A stretch of 64,000 nt of DNA from Gymnopilus junonius (Eukaryota > Basidiomycota > Agaricomycetes > Agaricales > Galerinaceae): NCBI GenBank assembly GCA_015501075.1, contig JADNYJ010000009.1, positions 62,001 to 126,000 of the forward strand. The letters are read 5' to 3'. Shown piece after piece: positions 1 to 9,789 of the stretch. How positions within the stretch are numbered: position 1 is the stretch's first letter; every line of letters begins with the position of its first letter. Both the position numbers and the translations under genes were made by a program. Under the pieces are notes generated by a model. That model did not search any database, had not been told where the DNA came from, and saw only the letters and a program-made list of their open reading frames with translations.

Positions 1-1416
1 CTTTTCTCTGGTCGCGATGAACATCCAGACAAGGCAGCATTTTCGCATCGTTTTTATAAAAAGACAAGATGGCTGTTCTATTTACTGTTTTATTTCTTCA
101 TTGTGAGTGGTTGTATAACAAATGTAGTTTAGCTCTGATTTGCGATTAGCCTGTGAGATCAGCAAAAAAAGCTTTGCTTCCTCAGATAGGAAAAGAACTA
201 GCCCGAAGGTCCAATGCAAGATAAGGTTACGGAGACGAATGATGGTCCAACGGAAAGGAAGGAGACTGTACATAGAGAGAGAGATAATTCAAAGGATCGT
301 AAAGTACAGGTCAGTCGGTGTATTAGCAATTTGACTCTAAGAGAAGACACGTTATCCGCAGTTTTCATCGCAGTGCGCCAACTTGAAGGTTGGGATGCGA
401 CAAGATGGTTTTAGTGCACAGCGCATCTGAAGCCATGAAATCATTCTTTCAGAAGAAGACCCACGTTCTGCATGGATAGATACCTTGATTCATGTGAACA
501 AGGTGAAAGGCTGACTGCATTGTAATGAGTCGGGGATGTGAGAAGTAGGAACCTCCAAGAAGGAGACTTTGCCAAAGTTGCCCTGAGAAAAAAAACCTGC
601 GTATCCAAGGAGAGACATTCCTCATGCATGACTACACATTTGAGAACAAAAGCTCGTCCCACCAGGAGCAAGATCGCAGCCAATGGAAAACAAGAGAATA
701 GGAGAGATGGTCGCAAGACAAGGTTTGTCTTGAACATTTCTAGCAAGGAAGCAGACTCCAGTTCTTAGTTCTGCGCTGCGTGAGTATGAGACCCAATCCC
801 GTTGTCTCTGTCTTCTCCCGAAGAACTCAAGCTGTGCCTTCAACCGCAAGATCTCCTCATTGCATCCAAGAACATCATCCAAGAACACAGTACATGTATG
901 TACTTGTACCTACCCGTCTCGAGCTGCGATTCAAATGAAGATGAAAACAAAATAAATTGGGTTACACTCCTTCTGATCAACGAGGCAAGCGAGCCTTTCT
1001 GATTCTGATTTCAATCGCGACTCGTAAGAGGAAATAAGTAGCATGTGCGCAGCTTGGAAGGTGTACTCGAGTACAATACACATGACCAGAGCAATGGTTC
1101 AGTTGGTCGCCATCGAAGGTTTGATTCCACACAACCAAGTTGAAGGTAGTCAAGACGAAATTGTACATGCCAGCAACCAAATGTAGGTCATGAGAAATTT
1201 GGGATACAACAGAGGTTCGGTTCTATTTTGTGGAATCCCCATGAGATGGAAATATTGAAAGAGTTCATAGAAGCCAGGAGGCAGCAAGAACAGAGAAGAT
1301 GATGATGATTGGCGTTCAAGCTGAAAGGTTTGAGAAGTGCAGAAAAAATTAGAATTTAAAAAATACAAATTGCTCATGCCTCCATAGCTAGACTCCCTGA
1401 CAAGTAGGGATATCAC
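1..1416. other. Gene-free left edge
   Basis: I see no reading frame here with recognisable protein character. The short open frames on either strand have no family signature, no clear splice-linked continuation and mutually inconsistent frames. A gene whose body lies to the left of the window cannot be excluded. The only firm feature nearby is the tRNA that follows directly. Confidence 0.4.
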
Positions 1417-1520
1417 GGTAGCGTGGCCGAGTGGTCTAAGGCGTTGGATTTAAGTTTCCGCTTTAGAGCTTGATTCCCAATGGGTGTGAACCCGCGCGAG
1501 TTCGAACCTCGCCGCTACCA
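1417..1520 (+). tRNA. tRNA-Leu(UAA) with anticodon-loop intron
   Basis: The acceptor arms GGTAGCG (1417-1423) and CGCTACC (1513-1519) pair perfectly, followed by discriminator A. The D-arm (GCC...GGC), the long class II variable arm (GGGT...ACCC) and the T-arm with GTTCGAAC are all present. The anticodon stem starts TTGGA and the loop reads TT-TAA-G, so the anticodon is UAA at 1451-1453. An intron of about 19-20 nt follows position 37, the canonical place. The 3' half of the stem should be TCCAA but reads TCCCAA (1475-1480), one C too many. This matches the one-base homopolymer indels seen in the protein genes and may be a sequence error. Confidence 0.9.
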
Positions 1521-2085
1521 TGACTAATAGCATACTTTTTCTTTTGTCCTTCCAAATTCCAAGTCTTTTCAACTTCAACTTCAAGTACTGTGGTTATGTT
1601 GGGTATTTGTTTCAGCTTCTACATACTCCTCCTGCTTGAAAACTTCAAATTGTTTTGTCCAGTAACTTGTTCTTTCACTTTGGTTGAATTGGAATTCAGA
1701 GGGATACATAGTACTAATACAATATTCGTATTTAACTTTGACTTTGGTTCTTAGCGTATACAACACCAGCCACAAAACCCAAAAGAAAGACAACTATGCA
1801 TATCGCGACCCAAAAAAAGTGTTTGATAATTTGAATAAGGAATAATATTAGTGGAAGAGAGAGCATATGCACGAGTGCATGAACTTGAGAAAAGAAAGAG
1901 GAAGAGAGGTGAAAAGTGAAAACAAAAAATATTTTTCTCTTTGGGGGTGAGCAAGTTATGGGAATGGGCGCGTGTGAGTATCCAACAACGAAAAATGAAA
2001 TCGAAAAAAGCAAGAACGTCTATCATCGAGGGAGAGGGGTCATAAGTAAGTAAAAATAAGTAGCAGACGAAGAACGAGTAACGGT

Positions 2086-2122
2086 AAAAAAACAAAAACA
2101 AAACAAAAACAAAAACAAAAAA
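2086..2122 (+). repeat. A-rich (AAAAAC)n simple repeat
   Basis: A short run of about six imperfect CAAAAA units lies just downstream (3') of the minus-strand gene that ends at 2155. On that gene's strand it is a T/G-rich tract and may fall in its 3' UTR or terminator region. No further function is visible. Confidence 0.6.
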
Positions 2123-2154
2123 CCATGAAAAATCGTTTAAATCATATGCACAAT

Positions 2155-5100
2155 CTACCCATCCATATCCATATCCACATCCTCATCATCCCCATCCCCA
2201 TCAAGCATAACCCGATCCCCGCCTTCCCTCTTCGCACGCTCATACAACCTCTCGCGCTCCCTCTCGTCCGGCGTCAGATTCGCAAGCGAGAGCAGGGCTT
2301 CGGCAAGGAGGACCTGGAGTTCTTCGAGCTCTTCTTCGTCTTGGGCTGCTGGGTCTGGTTGAGTTTGGGTTGGGTTTGGGTTTGTGGTTGGGCGGCAGAA
2401 GAGGCAGAAGAGGAAACGGATGATACGGGAGCGATGGTTATCGTTGTCGTTGACGTCGACGTCGTTGTTGATGATGATGATGTAGCAGGTGTAGTCACCG
2501 ACGACGACGACGAAAACAAAGGTGAATCCAAGCCCAAGCCCAAGCCCGTGGCAGGTGTAGTAGAAGGCGCAATAGACGCAATGACAGACCCTTGACGCGC
2601 TGTATCCGAAGACGAGGACGACGTGGCGAGGGGTTTTTCGCTGCCGCTTGCGTACATGCTCGTCAGTGTCGAAATCAACATTGGCATCGGTATGGTCGGC
2701 ATGGTGCATCCCCTCGTCTTCTTCTTGGAATGGTTCTTGTGCGATAAACGTCACGTCGCCTTCTTCTACTTCCAGACTATCGTCATGGTCATCGCCTTCG
2801 CCATCGCCCTCGGCTTCTTCAAGCGAGATGATCATCTCCTCGTTCTCCTCCTCCAGCTCATGTTCATGCTCATGCGCATGTCGCTCCTCAACGCGCACAT
2901 GATGCCGATGGAGGTGTGCCCTATGCGTATGTGCCCCTGCCCCAGTCGCGTGAGTTTGAGGCTGAGCCTGAGCCTGAAGCTGCTGTTGCTGCAACTCCCG
3001 CTGGCGCACCTCCTCCCTATCCCTCCTCCTCTCCTCAATCTCCTCCTTCGCTCTCTCCAAATACCCAACAGCCTCACTCAACACCTCCCTCGCATCTCTC
3101 GCGTTCTCACTCTCCAACACCTCCTTAACTTCAGCTTCATCCTCCCCCACCCCTTCCAACCTCTCCTCCACCCCCTCCGCAATCGCACTCCCAATCACCA
3201 CCCCCGCCCTCCCCCTCGCAGCATACACCACCCCGCGCCACGTCTCAGCCCCCAACCCCGCCGCGCTCTCCAACTCCAACTTCATCTGGCTCAACACCGA
3301 ATCTGCCCAGCCCGCCCAGACGATCCTGTCAGAGGCGGAAGGCAGCTTCTCAGCGAGGAGTAAGACGGAGGAGGCAATGGCGTATAATTCTTTCGCGCGG
3401 GAAAATGTGTTTGGGGAGGGCATGTGCGTGGATATGGAGTTGGGGTTTGGGTTGAGCAGGGCGGCGAGGTTGGGGTGTATGTTTGGGTCTGGGGATTGAG
3501 CGCCAGCGGAAGGTGCGATGGAGGATGCATCTCCGTAAACAGACGCAGACGCAGAGGGGAAAGCACCCATCGCACCTCCCGGCACGACATTCTCTTTATT
3601 CCCTGCTCTTTCTTTATCCATATCCCCTTTATCCTTCCCGCCCAAACCCATAACACTACCCACACTCCCCTGCCTAAACAACCTCGGTGCCAAATGCTGC
3701 AAATGCGGCATGTGCAATATGCCCCTGGAGAACTGGTCTTGCGCGAGCTGCAACAGCTCGTTGGGGGTCGGGCTGGGTTCGCCGGTGGTGGTGTTATTGC
3801 TGCTGAAGATACCACTGCTTCCGGTGGAGCTGCCACTGGTGACGCCGGCGATGCTCCCGCCGTTCCCACACCCGAGCGTCACGCGCGTGGTGAGTGGCGG
3901 ACGACGCGCGATGATGGCTGCGAATGGTGAGTTGGGTGGCCAGGCGGGTTCGTCGGGCTCTTCGGGTTGTGTTTGGGGTACATTTTGAGCTTGAGCTTGG
4001 GTTTGGGTTTGAGGTTGAGTTTGGGAGAAGGAGGTTGTGAACGGACTGAGGCGGATACCGGAAGATGTTGTTGTTGTGGTGGTGGTGGTGAATGAAGAGG
4101 AAGATGCGAATGAGATAGGAGGCAAAGTTGGATTTGAACTAGAGTATCCAAAGGAATACGAGGACTGCTGCTGTTGCTGCATCCCCTGCACCTGCGATTC
4201 CATCTCCTCCCTCCTCCGCTCCGCCTCCCTCTCCCTCCTCAACACCTCCTCAGCAACGCACACCAACGTCCGACCCCACATCACCGCCATCCTCCAATCC
4301 TCCGGCGGCCCATTCCCGCATCCCCAATTCACAGCCGTGTTCAAACTCGCTCTGCCAGCACCGGCGCCGGCACCGCCCAGACTCGAACCCACACCCATCC
4401 CGCTCAACGCGCTCGACAGGCCACCCATCCCCATGCCTCCTTGCATTCCCCCTTGCACGTCCCCACCCATATACCCACCCGGCACCCTCCCCCGCCCATT
4501 CGTCCTCACCGGCAAATTCTCGCCAATCTCAAAAACGTCCAACGCGCCCAACCAATAGGGTGTTGGCCAGCTCGGTTCGCCCTCGTCTTTTAACGCGAGG
4601 GAAGGGTAGGATTGGACGATACACCCGAAGAAGAACAGGGTGGTGCCGAGGATGGTGTAGAATGCGGTTGGGAGGTCTTTGCATTTGCATTTTTTGGTGG
4701 GTGGGGGGGCGGTTGGGTTTGTTATTGTCGTTGTCGTTGTGGGTTTGGAAGTGGTGGTTAGGTGGGAAGACGGTGCAGAGACGAGGGATGAGGAGGATGA
4801 AGGGTCCACAGACGAATCTGCTTGAACCGCACTCTCTCTCGGTTGAGGAGGGTACAAAGGGGGGGATCGTCCATATTATTCCAATTCCCCGGAATAGGAA
4901 TAGCCATCTCCCTATTCTTGCCTTTATCGTGATAATACAGATGATGTTGCGGTTGACGGTGGTGGTGATGATGTCCGTGTCCGTGGGCATGGATGCCTGA
5001 TTCTGGTTCGTCGCCGTGCGGGGGGACGGTGTATAGGACGGAGGGGTCGGGGAAGGCGAGCATGAAGCGGTGACATTCGTGGATGACGCCGCGGAGGAGC

Positions 5101-6248
5101 GGAAGGACTTCTTCCGGTGGGTTGGCTGGGTAATTATAGAGAAAGGGATTAGCAAAGATGGAATTTTTAGATTTGTGAGAAGATGGTGGTCATGAGGATG
5201 GATGGAAGATAGGAAGATTGATTATCGCGACAGATCATGGGTTGCATGATGATGGATGGATGGTGGGACGATAGTGCCCAGCTCATCGCCAGCGAAAAAT
5301 AAAGAAAAAAGCGAAAGAAAAAAAAAGGGAGGAAAGCAGAAAAAAAGAAAGAGAATACACACTTTCATACATCTCAGCAGTCTTTGCGAAAAGCTCCTTC
5401 AAATCCTCCCAATCCTCCAAATCAAAGCTCGCTTTCGGACCAGGCGGGACAGGCGGACTCTGCACCACATAATCATCATACTCCAGCCCAACCACCGGCA
5501 TGAAACTCGTCTGCGGCTGATCGCGGATGCCCAGCCCGATGGAGGAAGTATCCATAAGCTTGGAGCGCATCGTCCACTTGCTCTCGACGCTCAGGATGGT
5601 ACTGGCGTTATCTTTATCTTTATCTTCTTCAATCCCGCAACAAGAATTGGAGGAGGGATGGGAAGGATGGGCAGGCGCACAGGCTCTTGAGCGTGAGTAG
5701 TCCCAATAAATGACTTGTTCCTCCTCCCGCTCGGCGTCGCACTCGCTGCAGCACGAATTGACTGAAGTGGGCGGGGTGGTGGTGGACGAAACCCGTCGGC
5801 GTTTCCGCGGTCGGATGAGGGCGTTGGAAAATGGCGTGGTCGATAAGGACGAACTCGTCACCGACGAATGATGATGCTGATGCGGAGTATCCACAGGCGA
5901 CGAAGCGCGCGATGAGTACGAAGAATCGTCGGACGAGGAGTAATAATAATCCTGGAAATAATCACTCGCGTTGCCGTTTGCCGGATGGAGGGGACGCGGA
6001 TGGCGGAGTTGAGAAGCCGGGTACTCGCTGCTCAGCGCTAGAATGGCAGGCGTCGGCGATCGTCGACTGTGTGTGCTGTAGGTCGTCCCGCTGCTGCTGC
6101 TGTTGCTGCTACTGTTGCTGTAAGACGATAAGGCGTGACTGCTCTGGGTGGTGCTACTCTGAGTCCCACGGGCCTTCCACAGACCCCGTGGCCTGGCCAA
6201 TTTCTTCTGCGCCGCTGTCTGCTGGTGCTTGATGATGTGCGGCGGCAT
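2155..6248 (-). CDS. Large Ser/His/Gln-rich hypothetical protein with TPR-like helices
   Basis: I do not recognise the family. Exon 1 (start taken at MPPHIIKHQQ, 6248; a frame-shifted extension to an ATG at 6402 is possible) is Ser-rich with a basic RPRKRRR patch. It ends in the acidic helix DLEDWEDLKELFAKTAEMYE. A donor near 5361 and the acceptor at 5126 (ACCCAG) lead to an exon with NPPEEVLPLLRGVIHE and a His-rich stretch. It continues through one hydrophobic segment (AFYTILGTTLFFFGCIV), low-complexity Gly/Ser/Gln tracts and two helical, TPR-like pieces (FSRAKELYAIASSVLLLAEK; LEVLLAEALLSLANL-type end). The C-terminus is Asp-rich. The frame breaks at a seven-G run (4859-4865): six would keep it open. 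The 2340-2690 part has an alternative, more natural Ser/Thr-rich frame and may be an intron or contain paired indels. The gene is much more GC-rich than its surroundings. Confidence 0.6.
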
Positions 6249-7010
6249 GGGACTGATGCTGAGCTCGACCGGGGCGCGGGATGCAGCGCTGAATGCCGAA
6301 GAGGGAGGGAAAGCGGCGGGGACGGGGACGGGCCGCAGCACGAGGCATGGTGGACAGGCGCAGATGCAGGGATGGCCAACACAGCGAGCGGATCGGCGTT
6401 CATAACCTCAAACTTGGTGGATGAAGGGAAAAGGTAAGGGAAAGGGAAAAAGGAAAAAGTTAGTTTCACAGCCCCGACAAAACGATAATATACAATGGCC
6501 CAGTAAGCCCAATGACTCTGCAAAAAGACCCAATCTCGAACCTTACTGCTGTCCGCACCGGCAAAACGGCGCCTCGGGTTCATCTTTCCCCATCCAATCC
6601 CAAAGATCCTCCCTTCCCTTCGGTCTTTCATCTTTTCTTTTTTTTCCATCTGCATATGCATGCATATTCTATTCTGTAATTTTTTTTGCTCCAACTGGCC
6701 CTGCGGTCCAGACCCTCACTGGTGTGCGCTATATATACGCGAACGAACCAGTTACAGCGCCTCGCGATTGGCTGACCCCGCGCTCGTCTCCTCTGGTTGG
6801 ACAGTTCATCACATGCAAGCGAACGAACCCCCCACCCTGCTAACCTGGCTTGGTTACCGTCAAAAAACCCACCTGAGCATTCCAGCAATCCAAAAAGACC
6901 GAACCTAAAATTCCTTAACCGCAGTCAAGTTTGGGACATCCAATCAGAGGTTGTGGGCCTCTCAAAGTTCCCGAGTCCAGACTTCTAGACTGTACGGTCT
7001 ATTTCCATAT

Positions 7011-7024
7011 ATGGTCCGGACCAT
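7011..7024. repeat. 14-bp perfect palindrome
   Basis: ATGGTCCGGACCAT is its own reverse complement. It could be a dimeric transcription-factor site in the intergenic region, but nothing else supports a function. The same TCCGGA core recurs inside the MITE downstream. Confidence 0.5.
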
Positions 7025-7848
7025 TGTCCAACCAACCTCGAGAGCACTCTAGACTTTTTCTCTCTCCATGACACAACAAACCCAAAAAAGCGACCTGGGG
7101 GGTGAGGTGACTCATGCCAAGTGCTTGCTTGCTTTTCGTATCCGGCTAAAGCTCGTTCGGCTTTCCGAGCTGCCTTTCTGCTGCGCTCCATTTCTTAAGC
7201 TTATCGGCATCCTACAACATTTTGCCTCTCCCCCTCCACGAAAAAAAGGTTTCTTGACATATCTTCCGGGCGGTCAATCTCAGGAGGAGTATAACGACCG
7301 AGCCGCCGTCCACCTTGCAAAGCTCTCGTCTTGAACAAGTACGAAATGGAATACCTTCTAATTTAACCGACATTCTTTCCGAGAAATCAAAGGGTGTAAT
7401 ACAAAACTTGAAAACACCCGCTTCGTTCGCCCCCGGTACACTACATATGACCTACCAGTACTACATAGATTCTAAACTTGGATCACCCGGACGCATGCGC
7501 ACCCCCCGTAAATCTCAAATCTATCTCCCAAGCACTGAGCACTGAGCAAGGCGGAGGAGAGTAGAGTTTGCAGACCTCTGAAATAAAGTTCATTGCAAGG
7601 ATCCGGATTCCGAAGCCCTGTAACTCTCAAGTGTCTCCTTCGATATCTTGCGGATTGGGACTCCTCAGTTTGTCGCCCTGTCTGCCTGTCTGGCTGCTTG
7701 TTGGAATCGGACTACTATCGGCTTACGGACAACTGTAGGCTACGAAGTAAATATCAATCACCCAATCACAGCACAGACAAGTTCGTACCTTGGAACGAAC
7801 CACCCTTTCCGACTCGCCGACTCTCCGAAATTCCGAGCTCGGTTCGTG

Positions 7849-7887
7849 AGGCCCCCGGACATAAGGCTCAAAGGTCGGATCCCAAAA
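7849..7887 (+). repeat. Left terminal inverted repeat of the MITE
   Basis: The outer block AGGCCCCCGGACATA is followed by GGTCGGATCCCAAAA. Both blocks recur in inverted orientation at the right end, with one-base differences in the C runs. Confidence 0.8.
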
Positions 7888-8159
7888 TACCAAAATTTCT
7901 GACTTTCTGTCCGCACCAATTTTCGAAAATTCCGTCCGTTTTTCCTCCGGCTTAAGCCCCAAATTTCTGTCCGGACCAAGAAAAATAGCTAAAAATAGCC
8001 CAGAAAAGCGCTTAAAAATTCCGAAATTTTCCCTCAAAAAATTTTTTTCGGCCAGGTCCCAAGTCCTGTCCGGACTTGACCACGGCATTCAGTCAAGTTT
8101 GCAGCAAAACACATCCGTATCGGCTCCGGCCTACGGCCGGATTTTCAGAAAATCTGTCC

Positions 8160-8198
8160 GTTTTTGGATCCGACATTTTAGTTATATGTCCGGGGCCT
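8160..8198 (-). repeat. Right terminal inverted repeat of the MITE
   Basis: Read on the minus strand it starts AGGCCCCGGACATATA and continues to TGTCGGATCCAAAAA, mirroring the left end. The adjoining GGTTCGTG duplicates the left flank exactly. Confidence 0.8.
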
Positions 8199-9724
8199 GG
8201 TTCGTGTGGGGGGGATAACGTTATGAACTTACAGAGTTAGCATGCCGAAATCGTTGATTTAAATATCCATCTACATACTCCAGGCTGTTATTTATTTATA
8301 CTAAAAGTAATACTCCCTTTGGCACTTTGGCACTCCACGCAAAATCATTCAGAAAGGCACAACAATTCGCCTTCCCCGACTCCACCTTCCAACATTGGCA
8401 GCTATACACAGAACGATGACGTGTCGTTAACCACTTGGGTTTCGAAAGAACTAGTATAGCAGAAAGTGAAGAAAGGGAAAAAAACAAAAAATGAAGAAAT
8501 TAAATAAATTACCTGCCAATAACTAACCGACTCGGATCCTGATTGGCTGGGCTCATCAAAGCTTTAACGTTCAACAAATTTCAACTCGATTGACTTGCTT
8601 CCCAACTTGCACCCCCCCTCTCTCTCTGAATTTGCACAACTAGTGCTTCTATTGTAATTAGTTACCCTTCGCCCTTCAAGGTTCCTCCTTCACTGGCACA
8701 GCTCACAGAGTTCAAAACAGCCTGGGCCCTTCGAAATAATTTAGAATTCGAAGGCGTCGCAACTCGGACATTTCGGGACTACATAATATTAAATAAGTAT
8801 CGTCCTCATTCGCCTCCAATCACCTCAAGACTACATGACTACTATCAGCTCAAGAGTCAAGACTGAAGTATAGTTCAACCCTATGTAACTCTAAGTAAGG
8901 GAGTGTACTTATTTTTTAGCTATTAACAGTTATATCAACCTAAAATGCCTGGAGGCTGTAGATACTGGTTCGCGTATGGATATGGAATTAGTAAAGGGAA
9001 GCAAAAGGCAAGGGAATTTGAAGTATCTTTTGGGTACTCACTGACATGAACTTAAGATACCGACTTGAACTGCTCCAAAGCCTAGGCCCTCTAAACGGGC
9101 GCACAACTGTCAAACTGTGGGCATTGCTTGCTCCACTCACTAGCGCCTCACTCACATGTACTCAAAATCGGGAGGAAATTACTTTTAATTCCCCTCGATT
9201 ATCGCAAGTGATCATGAATACTTACATAGCATTCGTAGATGCGCAGGGCAGGCTGTGGTGTTCATGGAATGTTTATTCGATTGTTCCCCATTTGAAATTA
9301 TTGTTGGCAAGCCGCCGAAAAGTTCGAATATTCCGCCAAGCCATTAATTGTCCGAATCCTTGAAAATCCGAGTTTTCAACCACTCGGCTGATTACTCACT
9401 CAACTACTCACAGTCCCTGCAGTTGATGGACATGATAATGGGTCGAGAGAAAATAAATACAGAACTCCGCCGATTCCAGCGCCAAGCATCTCAGTCCTAA
9501 AGCCCCCACTCCACTTACTCCGAAATAAATAGAAAATACAATATATGTAAACAAGTACATGTAGGCCCCTCGAAATAAATTAAGCAGAATGCACGCCAAG
9601 CATGACGAGGATGAACGACTCCAACACCTCTCCGCCACCACTTACTGATCGTGAAGGGCTAGACTCGCGCCCCACTCGTTCGAGGGGCGCTGACGCAGAG
9701 GATCCACTATCCGCCATCCACCTC

Positions 9725-9740
9725 CACCTTGGCCAAGGTG
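9725..9740. repeat. 16-bp perfect palindrome
   Basis: CACCTTGGCCAAGGTG is self-complementary and lies about 50 bp past the stop codon of the dipeptidyl aminopeptidase gene. A role in 3'-end formation or a factor site is possible, but nothing else in the sequence supports one. Confidence 0.5.
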
Positions 9741-9789
9741 TGTTAATTTAAGCAGTCTATATATACATACTGTATCCTCGACAGAGAAA

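Larger units (their letters stand above)
7849..8198. mobile_element. Non-autonomous hAT-type MITE (350 bp)
   Basis: The element starts AGGCCCCCGGACATA and ends, read on the opposite strand, AGGCCCCGGACATATA. A second matching block, GTCGGATCC(C)AAAA, lies about 15 bp further inside each end, giving imperfect terminal inverted repeats of about 39 bp. It is flanked by a perfect 8-bp direct repeat GGTTCGTG (7841-7848 and 8199-8206). An 8-bp target duplication is the hallmark of the hAT superfamily, and the AG-initial, G/C-rich ends fit. There is no transposase frame inside. The interior holds several TGTCCGG/CCGGAC motifs and an A/T run (TCAAAAAATTTTTTT). Superfamily assignment is inference from ends and duplication length. 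Near-identity of the duplication suggests a fairly recent insertion. Confidence 0.85.
6403..9789. other. 3.4 kb gene-free intergenic region
   Basis: This lies between the 5' side of the large hypothetical gene and the 3' end of the dipeptidyl aminopeptidase gene. No convincing coding exon was found on either strand. A TATATATA box sits at 6730-6737, on the promoter side of the upstream gene. Two perfect palindromes and a MITE are listed separately. The rest is AT-rich, unannotatable sequence with stop codons in all frames. Confidence 0.5.

Noticed and set aside
2623..4593. Several plus-strand open frames of 100-250 codons opposite the large hypothetical gene
   Set aside because: They are mirror images of GC-rich, low-complexity sequence coded on the minus strand and show no domain or splice structure of their own.
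8700..9720. Possible LTR or second inverted-repeat element suggested by two similar CCCTTCGAAATAA-type strings (8728, 9566)
   Set aside because: The similarity is only about 15 bp, with no TG...CA ends, no primer-binding site and no target duplication.
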